A stretch of DNA of 64,000 nucleotides, taken from NCBI GenBank assembly GCA_026627065.1, contig JAPNUO010000002.1, forward strand, positions 124,001-188,000, written 5' to 3'. This DNA comes from Bacillota bacterium. GTDB lineage: Bacteria > Bacillota > Sulfobacillia > Sulfobacillales > Sulfobacillaceae. Within the stretch, counting starts at the first letter, position 1; every line of letters starts with the position of its first letter. A program made the translations under genes and the position numbers. This document shows positions 43,969 through 52,839 of this stretch, one piece after another. A model generated the notes under the pieces. It saw only the letters and a list, made by a program, of their open reading frames with translations, ran no database searches and was not told the origin of the DNA.

Positions 43969-44563
43969 GACTCCAGATGCCGGCCAGCACCAGGCTGTAG
44001 GGGAGAAGTAGGAAGGCCAAACAGCCAAACCAGCGGTGCCGGAACAGTTCTTCCACCCCCAGGACGGCAAGATACCCGGCGACCACCAGGATCACCCAGC
44101 CGGCGGTCAACCCCATCATGCGGCTCAGGGCGATGAGCAACACGAGCGGCAGCCATTCGCGGAGGGCTCGTCCACGCGCGCGGCGCTGCTTGAGCCGCTC
44201 AAGATCCCGGTTGCACAGCGATTGGCGCATTCCCAGGCAATTGAGGCAAATAGGCGCGCCGCAGCGCTTGCATTTGCCCATGGCGGGATAGCGGTGTTCG
44301 CGGCAGAGCACGGTGGCCGCCCCCGGGTTCTGGGTGCTGTTGGCCTTGGGCGGGGGGTGGTTCAAGGCCCACTCGTACGCCTGGTTGATCAGCTTCATCC
44401 GCTCTTCTTGCTGGCGATAGCGGACGGGATCAAGGCGAAAGCGATCAGGGTGATGCTGGCGCACGAGCGCCATGTAGGCTCGGCGAATGCGCTCAACGTC
44501 GTCGGTGGGCTCGATGCCCAAGATCTTCCATGCGTTTAGCCCTTGATTTTCCAGCGCCGGCAC
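43901..44563 (-). CDS. Membrane J-domain protein with zinc-finger
   Basis: 220 residues. An N-terminal J-domain (about 8-68) keeps HPD in RQHHPDRF. At about 86-118 a B-box-like cysteine cluster follows: CREH, CKRCGAPICLNC, then C after MRQSL. Two or three membrane helices span about 135-200 (LPLVLLIALSRMMGL, GWVILVVAGYLAVLG, CLAFLLLPYSLVLAGIWSL). Start GTG 44563 has only a weak GAGGG site. It would recruit a DnaK-type chaperone to the membrane; partner unknown. Confidence 0.82.
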   Translation of the reverse strand: MPALENQGLNAWKILGIEPTDDVERIRRAYMALVRQHHPDRFRLDPVRYRQQEERMKLINQAYEWALNHPPPKANSTQNPGAATVLCREHRYPAMGKCKRCGAPICLNCLGMRQSLCNRDLERLKQRRARGRALREWLPLVLLIALSRMMGLTAGWVILVVAGYLAVLGVEELFRHRWFGCLAFLLLPYSLVLAGIWSLIESLQAWGQASPRDPKARSPG

Positions 44564-44722
44564 CCCCTCGCTGTCGCATCGAAGTCATGGTGCGCCTACC
44601 AGGGAGTATAGCGAACGCTCTTCAGCCTGCCTGTCGATTGGGACAGTCGCTCTCACAATGTTTGCGTCGAATTCTGGCCCCAAAGGCGGCGCTCCCGAAG
44701 GACGCCTGGGGCGCGCCGCGCG

Positions 44723-45775
44723 TTAGGTCGCCCATTCCCAGGCGTCGCCGAGCACCGTCCCTTCGTGGTAAAAGCGGGACGGGGGGATGCGGTGGGCGAG
44801 AAACAGCTGGGAGGCCCAGGAAAAGCCTGCCCCAAAGGCGACGGAGAGCAGCTTTTGGCCCGGCAGAATGAGCTCTTGTTCCAGCATGTCGGCCAGAGCC
44901 AGCCCGATCGACGCCGATCCGGTGTTGGCGTACTGGGCGACGTGGGAAAAGACTTGGTCGACGCGAAAGCCGACTTGGTGGGCGACCGCGTCAATAATGC
45001 GCTGGTTGGCCTGATGGGGGACCACCCAATCGATGTCCTCGGCCGTCAAGGCGGCTTGGCTGAGCAGGGTCCTGCCGATGTCGCTCATGAGGGTGACGGC
45101 GTGCTTAAATACTTTGGGCCCTTCCATGCGAATGGTATGCACCTCCCCGGTTTCCACGAGCTCGGGAGTGATGCGGTGGCGGGTGCCGCCGTACGGCTTG
45201 CCCAAGATGTCGGCCTGGCTGCCGTCGCTTTGAGAGAGGCCGGGACCGACGCGAATGCCGTCCGCCTCCTCCGAGGATCCCAAGAGAAAGGCAGCCGACC
45301 CATCCCCAAACAGCACGGCGGTGGCGCGGTCGCGCCAGTTGAGCGCGTGCGTGAGAAGCTCGGTGCCAATGACCAAGAGCCGCTTTCCGGAGGCTGCCAA
45401 GGGGCTCAAGAGCTGCAGCGTTTGCAGAAATCCGGCGCACCCCCCGGTCAAATCGATCGCCGACGCGCGGCGGGCGCCAATGGCCTCTTGGACGAAGCAG
45501 GCGGTGGCCGGCGACCACATCTCAGGCGTATCCGTGCACACGACGACCCAGTCCAAGTCGGCGGCGTTAAAGCCGTAGGCGTCCAGGGCGGCCTTAGCGG
45601 CGACGGCGGAGACCGACGCCGTCGTTTCCTCCGGTCCCGCCGTGCGGCGTTCGCGAATGCCGGTCCGCGTGCGAATCCATTCGTCGCTGGTGTCCATGCG
45701 CAGCGTTAACATGTCGTTCGTCACAATGTGAGGCGGCGCGTAGCCTCCCACAGACCATATGGTGGCTTCTCCCAT
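44723..45775 (-). CDS. 3-oxoacyl-ACP synthase III (FabH-like)
   Basis: Thiolase-fold condensing enzyme of 350 residues. The triad is C113 (TGGCAGFLQ), H254 (VPHQANQRI) and N284 (YANTGSASI). It has DTSDEWIRTRTGIRERR near the start. ATG 45775 lies 11 nt after AAGAAGGAGG. FabH starts fatty-acid synthesis; without fab neighbours it could equally serve branched or secondary acyl chains. Confidence 0.88.
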   Translation of the reverse strand: MGEATIWSVGGYAPPHIVTNDMLTLRMDTSDEWIRTRTGIRERRTAGPEETTASVSAVAAKAALDAYGFNAADLDWVVVCTDTPEMWSPATACFVQEAIGARRASAIDLTGGCAGFLQTLQLLSPLAASGKRLLVIGTELLTHALNWRDRATAVLFGDGSAAFLLGSSEEADGIRVGPGLSQSDGSQADILGKPYGGTRHRITPELVETGEVHTIRMEGPKVFKHAVTLMSDIGRTLLSQAALTAEDIDWVVPHQANQRIIDAVAHQVGFRVDQVFSHVAQYANTGSASIGLALADMLEQELILPGQKLLSVAFGAGFSWASQLFLAHRIPPSRFYHEGTVLGDAWEWAT

Positions 45776-45983
45776 GAAGATAGCGTCCTCCTTCTTGACG
45801 GTTCGCTGAGCCCGAGGCATCCCTTTGGCGCCAGGCCAAACGGGGACGCCTCGCAGATCACGTTGGCAAGACTGTAGCACACCTTGGTGCCGGGGTACAC
45901 TGAAAGTCCGCTGGAGGCAGGAGGTTACAAGCGCGCTTGCGAAATCGTACAATAAAGGGGGCACAAGGCCGGAGGTGACGAGT

Positions 45984-46859
45984 GTGTGGGAAGAGTATTT
46001 GGCGGTGGCGGTGCGCGACGTGACCGACAAATATCAAGCACGGCGGATCAAGGCGCACATTCGTGCGCAGCTCCTGGAACGATATCAGGCGCACCGGGAG
46101 CGCGGTTATGATCAGGACACCGCCCTTCGCCTTGCCGTGGAGGACCTGGGCGATCCGGCCCAGTTGGCCGAACGGGTGTCGCAGCCGCTCAAATACCAGC
46201 ATGGCTGGCTTTGGGTGCTGGCGGTGGCCCAGTTTGTGGTAGGATTGGCGATTGTGGCCTTCAGCTTGAAAACCGAGTCTTTTGCCGCTTTGGCGCTCGG
46301 ACGGATTATGACGGCCTGGGGCGTCATCTCGGCCGGCTTGGAGACCCGGCGCGCGCGACCGGTCCGGCATCATTTAAGCGTGCTCAAATGGCGGCTGATC
46401 TCCTCGCGGCGAACTTTTTCCGCGCGCGACTTCGGCCGCATGGCGGGCGTCGGCTTTGTCACCGGCATTTTGATGGCGCTGGTCTCCAGCTTGCCCTGGA
46501 ACGTGGTGACGGCCAACATGTTTCACCCGGTGTTTTTGTCGATTAGCAGCGCGCTGGTGCTGAGCGGCCTGATGGTGGCGGTGCCGTGGGCATTGTTGCA
46601 GCGCTGGATCGGTCCCGCCTTTTATGTGGTGACCATGGAGGCCTGGGCGGCGCTTAGCGCAGCCATCGGCGCGACAGTCCTCATTCTCTGGAATCAAGCG
46701 TTTGCGCCCCCGCCGCTCTTTAATTGGCAGCCCGACATGCTGCTTTTGGGCGGGTGGCTCTTTGCCTTCGGCGTCATTCGCCTGATCGCGGTGGCTGGGC
46801 AGTTTAAGGGCCGGGTCTTGGTGACCCTGCTGGACGACCAGCGCTCTACGTTAGGCTGA
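45984..46859 (+). CDS. Membrane protein with N-terminal HAAS-like helical domain
   Basis: 291 residues from GTG 45984, 5 nt after GGAGGTGA. Residues 1-65 form a soluble helical domain (RIKAHIRAQLLERYQAHRER, DTALRLAVEDLGDPAQLAE) like the permease-prefix/HAAS domains found beside PadR regulators. Five or six membrane helices follow. No partner regulator is adjacent. It abuts the oxidoreductase gene (1 nt gap). Confidence 0.75.
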   Translation: MWEEYLAVAVRDVTDKYQARRIKAHIRAQLLERYQAHRERGYDQDTALRLAVEDLGDPAQLAERVSQPLKYQHGWLWVLAVAQFVVGLAIVAFSLKTESFAALALGRIMTAWGVISAGLETRRARPVRHHLSVLKWRLISSRRTFSARDFGRMAGVGFVTGILMALVSSLPWNVVTANMFHPVFLSISSALVLSGLMVAVPWALLQRWIGPAFYVVTMEAWAALSAAIGATVLILWNQAFAPPPLFNWQPDMLLLGGWLFAFGVIRLIAVAGQFKGRVLVTLLDDQRSTLG

Positions 46860-46860
46860 G

Positions 46861-47715
46861 ATGGGGCGCGCAGCGATTGTGGGCGCCGGGCCGGCAGGCT
46901 TGGCGTGTGCCATTTGGGCCCATCGCGTGGGCTGGGAGAGCGTCGTTGTGGAGCGAGAAGCCGAGCCCGGCGGGCAACTGCGCACCTATTCTTTACCGGT
47001 GGTGGACCTGCCCGGGTTTGGGCCGGCACCGGCCGCCGCGCTGATTGATCAGTTGGTGGGCCAGGTCCGGGCACTCGGAATTCCTATTCACTGGAATACT
47101 TGGGCGGAGTGGTGGGACGGGGCGCAGCTGGTCTGCCGCGGCGGCATGGCCATTGAGGCGGACTGGCTGTTTTATGCCCCGGGCCTTCGCCCTCGGCGTC
47201 TCCATATTGTCGGGGAAGAGCTGGCGTACGCGGGATCGGTGTCGGAACTGGCCCAGGCGCCGCCATTGGAGGTGCTGGTGGTCGGCGGCGGCGACCGGGC
47301 CGTCGAGGGGGCCTTGAGGCTGGCCCAAGCCGGACACGCGGTGACGCTCGTCGCGCGATCATCGGGGCTGAAGGCGCAACGAAGCTATCAAGACGCCTTA
47401 AACGCCAGTCGCGTCAAGGTTTTGAGGGAAACTCGCGTGCTAGCGCTTGAGCGCAGCCAGCGCCGGCTGATCGCGCGGCTGGAAAGCGCGTCCGGCGCCG
47501 GTTGCTGGCGGGGGGATGAGGTGGTGGTGCGCATCGGCATGGAACCGGACAGCGGTCCGGAATGGCTCACTGTGTCGGAAAACGGGGTGCGCGCGGCGCG
47601 TCCGCGCATGACGGTGGTGGGCGACGCGGCGCACCAGCCGTGGGAGCGCAGTTTGGTCACCGCGTTCGCATCCGCGATGCGGGCAGTCAAGCTGTGCGCG
47701 TTGAGTGAACGTTAG
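46861..47715 (+). CDS. Thioredoxin-reductase-like FAD/NAD(P) oxidoreductase without CxxC
   Basis: 284 residues. FAD motif IVGAGPAGLACAI, EREAEPGGQL, NAD(P) motif VLVVGGGDRAVEGALRLA, and a C-terminal VVGDAAH. The region after the NAD domain where thioredoxin reductase has CxxC holds no cysteine pair, as in type-2 ferredoxin:NADP+ reductases. It is somewhat shorter than those. The electron acceptor is unknown. It is co-transcribed with the membrane protein upstream. Confidence 0.85.
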   Translation: MGRAAIVGAGPAGLACAIWAHRVGWESVVVEREAEPGGQLRTYSLPVVDLPGFGPAPAAALIDQLVGQVRALGIPIHWNTWAEWWDGAQLVCRGGMAIEADWLFYAPGLRPRRLHIVGEELAYAGSVSELAQAPPLEVLVVGGGDRAVEGALRLAQAGHAVTLVARSSGLKAQRSYQDALNASRVKVLRETRVLALERSQRRLIARLESASGAGCWRGDEVVVRIGMEPDSGPEWLTVSENGVRAARPRMTVVGDAAHQPWERSLVTAFASAMRAVKLCALSER

Positions 47716-47737
47716 GCCGCGGACGATGGTCGGCGAT

Positions 47738-48745
47738 TTAGGTTGCCCATCCGGTAAGGCGGACGAACCCGCTCGCGCCTGCCCAAATGACCCCTTCCGG
47801 GCCGCTGCTGAAAATGCCGGGCACCACATTGAGGGGGAGGAGCGACCGGCCGTCAATCACGGCCAGGTTCCCGTTGGCGGTCACATTGCTGACGACGAGT
47901 TGTCCCCGAAAGACGCCGAGTTCCGGCGGGGTGGCGGAGACGAAGCGGTACCAGCGGACGGTGCCGTGTTGAACGTCTACCAAGAGGTACCGAGGAAGAG
48001 CGCTTTCGCGCTCCATCAAAAAAGCGAGGCCGCCGGACACGTGACGGGCGGTCACCAGCAGCGGCCAACGGCGCGGGCGCACGGTGGCCAGCAGTGTTTT
48101 TCGCCCTGCGGGGACGGCGTACTCGCAGATCTCTCCGTGGTCGTCGGTAATTAACGCCTGCGCATGGTGGAGCAACGCATGGGTTTCGGCCGGGATCCCC
48201 TGAAACGTCCAAGACTCCGCAGCACCGTTGACGAAGAGGTGATGCCCGCTCACCCAGACCGGCTGGTTTCGGAGGTTAAAGGCGATGGCGGTGGCTTGGG
48301 GGATGACTTGGTAACTCCGGGCCGTCTCAATAGCGGCGCCGCCATTGGGGCGCACCCACGCCAGGGCTTGGCCGTTTTGGGTGTAACTCAGCCGATCGGC
48401 CGGATCCAGCGGCGGGTTTCGGAGGCTCAGAGCCTGCCCGTCGATTACCCATCGGGTCTGGCCATCGTGTAAAATGAAGGTGACAGCGGAATCGGGGGCA
48501 ATGGGGAGGTACCATTCGGCGTTCCGGAGTTGGCGGGCTGGCAGCGCGACGTCCGCTGTATGCGCAGTCGCCACCGGCCGCAAGACGAGGGAGCGGCTTC
48601 GGGGCTGAATCAGTGGGTTGGCCGTTTTCCAGCGCACGGGGGGCAGGCTCGCATTTTGCTGGATCGCCGCCCGGTGATGGAGGTAAGCCAAAGCGCCTCC
48701 CAAGATGATTAGTGCCGCAAGTCCGTGATACCAGCGAAACTTCAT
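47738..48745 (-). CDS. Membrane-anchored beta-rich protein of unknown function
   Basis: 335 residues with one N-terminal helix (GLAALIILGGALAYLH) and an extracytoplasmic part made of repeated strand-turn units such as NGQALAWVRPNGGA and HHLFVNGAAESWTF. This suggests a degenerate beta-propeller. No catalytic motif was seen. ATG 48745 is preceded by GGGAGG, which lies inside a hairpin (48752-48769). Confidence 0.7.
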   Translation of the reverse strand: MKFRWYHGLAALIILGGALAYLHHRAAIQQNASLPPVRWKTANPLIQPRSRSLVLRPVATAHTADVALPARQLRNAEWYLPIAPDSAVTFILHDGQTRWVIDGQALSLRNPPLDPADRLSYTQNGQALAWVRPNGGAAIETARSYQVIPQATAIAFNLRNQPVWVSGHHLFVNGAAESWTFQGIPAETHALLHHAQALITDDHGEICEYAVPAGRKTLLATVRPRRWPLLVTARHVSGGLAFLMERESALPRYLLVDVQHGTVRWYRFVSATPPELGVFRGQLVVSNVTANGNLAVIDGRSLLPLNVVPGIFSSGPEGVIWAGASGFVRLTGWAT

Positions 48746-48751
48746 AGCTGA

Positions 48752-48769
48752 CCTCCCGTTACTGGGAGG
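48752..48769 (-). promoter_or_regulatory. Hairpin that can sequester a ribosome site
   Basis: On the minus strand CCTCCC, AGTAAC, GGGAGG. The 3' arm is the Shine-Dalgarno of the gene starting at 48745, 6 nt away, so translation may be self-limited or switchable. Confidence 0.5.
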
Positions 48770-48840
48770 ATACTCAATTCTTAGAGGCTCTGCAACGGGG
48801 CAAGGTTACTTGGCGAGCCTCCACTGGGGAGGAGAGGGTC

Positions 48841-49917
48841 ATGCGCCTACAGCGCATTCAGAAGGTGTTGCAAGAGGCGGGCGTCGGGCTGGCGTTGGCG
48901 CCGGGCGAGGATTTCCGCTACGCGGTGGGATGGTCGCCCCATGCCGACGAGCGGCTCACCTGGCTTTTCATCACGCCGGAGGCCGTTCATCTGGTGGTGC
49001 CGGCGGTGAACGCGGAAGAGGCGCGAACGCACCTGGGCGATGGGGTGCCGCTCTCGCGCTACAGCGACGACGCGGGTCCCCGCCTGGCGCTGCGGGAGGC
49101 GCTCGACGCGGTGGGGCGCCAATGGTCGTGGCTCGTCTCCGACGACGCTCGCTATGATCACGCCCGCACTCTCGAGGAGCTGGCCCAGCGCCCTTTGGGA
49201 TTCGCGTCCAGCATTTTGGGCGAGCTGCGCATGCAAAAAGATGCCGAGGAACTGGCGCTCCTACGTGAGAGCCAGCGCATCAACGACGAGGCGATGCAGC
49301 AGGCGTTTGAGGCCATGCGCCCGGAGATGACGGAAGTCGAATTGGCCGATGTCATTCGCCGCGCCTTTATTGCCGCCGGCGCCGATCGCGATGCCTTCAT
49401 TATCGTGGCGGCCGGCGAGCACAGCGCGTTGCCGCATCACACACCGACTCAGCGTGCGCTCGGACGTGGCCCGGTGCTCCTCGATATTGGCTGTTACTAC
49501 CGCGGCTACGCGTCGGATATGACGCGGGTCGCCTACCTGGGGGAGCCGCCAGCCAAATTTCGGGAAATTCACGCGCTGGTCAACCGAGCATCGGAGGCGG
49601 CGCAGAAGGTAGCGGCGCCCGGTGTTCCTGCCGCGGTGGTCGACCGGGCTGCGCGGGCGGTGATCGAAGCCGGGGGCTACGGCGACTATTTCGTCCACCG
49701 CTTGGGCCACGGCATTGGACTCTCGGTGCATGAGCCGCCGTCGGTCATGGCCGGCAATTCCCGCTTGCTGCCGCCAGACTGCACGTTTTCCATCGAGCCG
49801 GGGATTTACCTGCCCGGCGAGTTTGGCGTGCGCTTGGAAGAAGTGGTGATCAACCGGCCGGGAGGCGTCGAAGTCTTGTCTCGGGTGCCGCGCGACATCT
49901 ACGTCAAGGCCGTCTGA
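48841..49917 (+). CDS. M24-family Xaa-Pro aminopeptidase
   Basis: 358 residues. A creatinase-type N-terminal domain (about 1-120) precedes a pita-bread domain with the five metal ligands: two Asp in LLDIGCYYRGYASDMTR, His in HRLGHGIGLSVHEPP, and Glu in FSIEPGIYLPGEFGVRLEE. It removes an N-terminal residue before proline. ATG 48841 follows GGGGAGGAGAGG. It is divergent from the propeller-like gene. Confidence 0.92.
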   Translation: MRLQRIQKVLQEAGVGLALAPGEDFRYAVGWSPHADERLTWLFITPEAVHLVVPAVNAEEARTHLGDGVPLSRYSDDAGPRLALREALDAVGRQWSWLVSDDARYDHARTLEELAQRPLGFASSILGELRMQKDAEELALLRESQRINDEAMQQAFEAMRPEMTEVELADVIRRAFIAAGADRDAFIIVAAGEHSALPHHTPTQRALGRGPVLLDIGCYYRGYASDMTRVAYLGEPPAKFREIHALVNRASEAAQKVAAPGVPAAVVDRAARAVIEAGGYGDYFVHRLGHGIGLSVHEPPSVMAGNSRLLPPDCTFSIEPGIYLPGEFGVRLEEVVINRPGGVEVLSRVPRDIYVKAV

Positions 49918-49991
49918 CGGTTGTTTCGCCGGAAGAGTCGTGATATGGTGCTCTCAAGCGCATTGACAGACGCATGAAAGGGGGCAGCACC

Positions 49992-50462
49992 ATGGAGGAG
50001 CCACTCCTTGGCCAAGAAGCGCCGGATTTTACCTTGCCTGGCACCGATGGTCCAGTGCATTTAAAGGACTTGCGCGGGAAGGTGGTCGTGCTTTACTTCT
50101 ACCCGCGGGACAATACGCCGGGGTGCACCACGGAGGCTTGCGACTTTCGCGACGCCTACCATGATTTAAGTGCCGACGGCGTCGTGGTGTTGGGCGTGAG
50201 CACCGACTCATTGGCGAGCCATCAGAAGTTTCGCGCGAAGCACCAGTTGCCGTTTCCGCTGCTATCGGACGAGGATGCGGCGGTGGCCCGGCTTTACGGC
50301 GTCTACAAGCAGAAGATGATGTACGGCAAAGTCTCTTGGGGCATCGAGCGAAGCACCTTCGTCATCGATGCGGACGGCATCATCCGCCAAGTCTACCGCA
50401 AGGTGCGGGTGCCTGGCCACGTCGACGCCGTGCGCCGGGAAGTGCAAAAGGTCCGGCTATGA
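49992..50462 (+). CDS. bcp: Thiol peroxidase, Bcp/PrxQ family
   Basis: 156 residues. Peroxidatic and resolving cysteines five residues apart in NTPGCTTEAC, the atypical 2-Cys PrxQ arrangement. PDFTLPGTDG and GVSTDSLASHQKF are family segments. ATG 49992 follows AAAGGGGGC; an ATG at 49974 overlaps that site. It overlaps nth by ATGA, coupling peroxide removal with repair of oxidised bases. Confidence 0.95.
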   Translation: MEEPLLGQEAPDFTLPGTDGPVHLKDLRGKVVVLYFYPRDNTPGCTTEACDFRDAYHDLSADGVVVLGVSTDSLASHQKFRAKHQLPFPLLSDEDAAVARLYGVYKQKMMYGKVSWGIERSTFVIDADGIIRQVYRKVRVPGHVDAVRREVQKVRL

Positions 50463-51118
50463 CCGACCGCGTTCGTCGCGTGCTCGAGGCCTTGGCCGCC
50501 GCCTATCCCAACGCGGTGACAGAACTTCACTTTGACACCCCGTTTCAGTTGCTGGTGGCGACGATGCTCTCCGCCCAGTGCACGGATCGGCGCGTGAACA
50601 TGATCACGCCGCGACTTTTTGCGCGCTATCCGGATGCGCACAGCATGGCGCGCGCGGAGGTGGCCGCGCTGGAAGAGCTGATCCGCGACTGTGGGCTGTT
50701 TCATACCAAAGCCAAAAACCTCAAGCGCACGGCGGAGCTCTTGGTGGAACGGCATGCGGGAGAGGTTCCGGCGGATTTGGACCAGCTGATGGCGCTGCCA
50801 GGGGTGGGACGGAAGACGGCCAATGTGGTGATAGCCAACGCATTTGGGCAGGATGCCATCGCGGTCGACACCCACGTCTTCCGCGTGTCCCATCGCCTCG
50901 GCTGGGCCGATGCCAAGGATGCCGATGGCACCGAGCGCCAGCTCAGGGATCTGCTGCCCCGGTCCGTGTGGTCTCAGGCGCACCATTGGCTCATCTGGCA
51001 TGGACGGCGGGTGTGCACGGCGCGAAAACCTCACTGCGAGATCTGTCTCCTCTTTAGCGAGTGTCCGCGCATTGGGGTCAACGCGGAGACACCGGTGGGC
51101 GAGGTGCAGTCGGGATGA
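50459..51118 (+). CDS. nth: Endonuclease III (DNA glycosylase/AP lyase)
   Basis: 219 residues. Helix-hairpin-helix MALPGVGRKTANVV with the catalytic Lys, and VDTHVFRVSHRLG with the catalytic Asp. The [4Fe-4S] ligands are spaced C-x6-C-x2-C-x5-C in CTARKPHCEICLLFSEC. It removes oxidised pyrimidines. It overlaps bcp upstream and the receiver-like gene downstream by 4 nt each. Confidence 0.96.
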   Translation: MTDRVRRVLEALAAAYPNAVTELHFDTPFQLLVATMLSAQCTDRRVNMITPRLFARYPDAHSMARAEVAALEELIRDCGLFHTKAKNLKRTAELLVERHAGEVPADLDQLMALPGVGRKTANVVIANAFGQDAIAVDTHVFRVSHRLGWADAKDADGTERQLRDLLPRSVWSQAHHWLIWHGRRVCTARKPHCEICLLFSECPRIGVNAETPVGEVQSG

Positions 51119-51447
51119 TTGTCGCGCTCGAGGACAACTTAATGTTTAGCGTGGCCATCGAGGAAATGGCCAAGGCGGCCGGAATCGCGGTCGCCATCGT
51201 GAATACGCCCCAAGCCTTGGCGGAAGCGCTTCGGCAACGCGATGTCACGGGGATTCTTCTCGACATGCGGCTGGTGTCTGACGAAGTCTGGCCGCACCTC
51301 CCTCATGGCGTGCCGGTGGCGGCGTTTGGCCCCCACGTAGACGGCGCCCAGTTTCGTCAGATGCGTGAGCGCGGAATTCGCGACGTCTGGCCGAATTCGC
51401 GCCTGCGTGAACAGTTCCCGCGCTGGCTCGCGCGCCTCGGATCGTGA
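51115..51447 (+). CDS. Small receiver-like (CheY-fold) protein
   Basis: 110 residues, alternating strands and helices of a receiver domain: MIVALEDNLMFSVAIEEM (acidic ED at the phosphorylation pocket), then GILLDMRLVSDEVW (candidate phospho-Asp), then VPVAAFGPHVD and RGIRDVWPNSR. The switch Thr/Lys are not obvious, so it may be a pseudo-receiver. The start overlaps the nth stop (ATGA). No kinase is nearby; DNA-repair linkage is positional only. Confidence 0.65.
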   Translation: MIVALEDNLMFSVAIEEMAKAAGIAVAIVNTPQALAEALRQRDVTGILLDMRLVSDEVWPHLPHGVPVAAFGPHVDGAQFRQMRERGIRDVWPNSRLREQFPRWLARLGS

Positions 51448-51488
51448 TTCTTTAACGGCAGAGAATGGCGTACGATATCAGTGGGGTG

Positions 51489-52361
51489 ATGCCCATGAAT
51501 ATCGTCGTGCTGAGCGGCGGCGGGCTCTGGGCGGCGGCCGGAATCGGCATGGTGGAGGCCCTGGTCGAGATGGGCGTGCCGATCGACGGGTACGTCGGAT
51601 CGTCGGCAGGCGCGGTGGTGGGGGCGCTCTTCGCTTTGGGCTACACGCCCGAGCGCCTGCGTCACCTCGCGATGTCTTTTCGCGCGGCCGACGTCCGGTT
51701 GGATTGGCTTGGCTGGGTGCGCTCTCTGCTGCAGGGCCGCTGGCCGTTGGCGTTCCTTCGGGTGCCTCCGTTGTTCGCCCGCCTCGATCCCTATCTGGCT
51801 AACCGCAGTTGGTCGTCCCTCATTCGTCCGCTCTGGGTGGTGACAACATCGCTGACGCGCCGCCAAGCTCTGGTCTTTGGATCGGCGGCTCCCAGCCGTT
51901 ACGAGGCCGGGGGCCGTTTTCATTTGGCCTGGGGACAACAAGGGCTGGATTTGCAGACGGCGCTGCGGGCCTCCCTGGCGGTGCCGGGCCTGTTTCCTCC
52001 CGTGACAGACAGCGGGGATTGGCTGGTCGATGGGGGCGTCGCCGACGACTATCCGGTGGATGTGGCCTTTTGGGTCGGAGCGACGCATATCATTGGCCTC
52101 TGGATTGACGAGAAGGCGGAGTGGGCAATGCCGCCTCGGGGCCACGTGGGCCACGTGGTCGAAGCGGGGTTGACCACCATGCTGCGAGAACTGTCCGTGG
52201 TGCGGCAGCGCCAAGTGCCCGTGCCGCGCACGGACATTCGGCTGGAAATGGAAGGCGGCCACCGCGTCTTTGATCGCGTGGCCGATATCATCGATTGGGG
52301 CTACACGGCAACGCGCCAGCGGAACCGAGAGATCTTGGCCGCGGTGGACCGCCGGGCCTAA
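51489..52361 (+). CDS. Patatin-like phospholipase
   Basis: About 290 residues. Oxyanion loop VLSGGGLWAAAGIG, nucleophile elbow GSSAGAVVGA, and catalytic Asp in VDGGVADDYPVD make the Ser-Asp dyad complete. Start ATG 51489 or 51495; both lie close to GTGGGGTG, so the choice is uncertain. It acts on lipid acyl esters; cytoplasmic by lack of a signal peptide. Confidence 0.9.
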   Translation: MPMNIVVLSGGGLWAAAGIGMVEALVEMGVPIDGYVGSSAGAVVGALFALGYTPERLRHLAMSFRAADVRLDWLGWVRSLLQGRWPLAFLRVPPLFARLDPYLANRSWSSLIRPLWVVTTSLTRRQALVFGSAAPSRYEAGGRFHLAWGQQGLDLQTALRASLAVPGLFPPVTDSGDWLVDGGVADDYPVDVAFWVGATHIIGLWIDEKAEWAMPPRGHVGHVVEAGLTTMLRELSVVRQRQVPVPRTDIRLEMEGGHRVFDRVADIIDWGYTATRQRNREILAAVDRRA

Positions 52362-52371
52362 GGTGGGGCGC

Positions 52372-52839
52372 TTAGGACTCCCGTCCGCGATGGTGCGTCG
52401 GATCTTGATGATGCGCGTGCTGATGGGGGTCCTTGGCGGGCTCCTCGTTTTCCGGGGCGGCGGCGTTGAGATGCGCGTTGACCGACAGCGCCACCCACTG
52501 GTTTTGCTGGTTGACTACGTTCGCAGTAATCCAGACGTGCCCGCTGCTGAGAGCCGAGCCTAGGCTGCCGGCGTTGCCTTCGGCTTCGAAGCTGATGCGC
52601 GTGGACGCTGTGACTTCAATGCTGACGGTTTGGCCGTTGGCGGTCTTGACCGCAATGCTGCCTGGGATCATGGGCATGCCCGTGGCGCTAGATTCATAAG
52701 TGCCACGAATGATTTCATGGTTGTCCCCTAACATGTGACCACGGGTGTGGTGACCGTCGGCCAAGGCCAAACCCGAGACCGCGACGGCCAGCACCATGGC
52801 GGCTATCCCAGCCGCCGTGCGGGTTGCTGCGCGCTTCAT
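52372..52839 (-). CDS. Secreted DUF5666-like protein
   Basis: 155 residues with a signal peptide (AAGIAAMVLAVAVSGLALA). One beta-barrel-like domain follows: GSIAVKTANGQTVSIEVTAST, then SGHVWITANVVNQQNQWVAL. The His-rich tail (HQHAHHQDPTHH) could bind metal. ATG 52839 follows GGAGGAGATG. It converges on the patatin gene, 10 nt apart. Function unknown. Confidence 0.78.
   Translation of the reverse strand: MKRAATRTAAGIAAMVLAVAVSGLALADGHHTRGHMLGDNHEIIRGTYESSATGMPMIPGSIAVKTANGQTVSIEVTASTRISFEAEGNAGSLGSALSSGHVWITANVVNQQNQWVALSVNAHLNAAAPENEEPAKDPHQHAHHQDPTHHRGRES

Noticed and set aside
47738-48745. Propeller-like gene as a true PQQ or NHL enzyme
   Set aside because: Strand-like repeats are too degenerate, and no cofactor or catalytic residues were seen.
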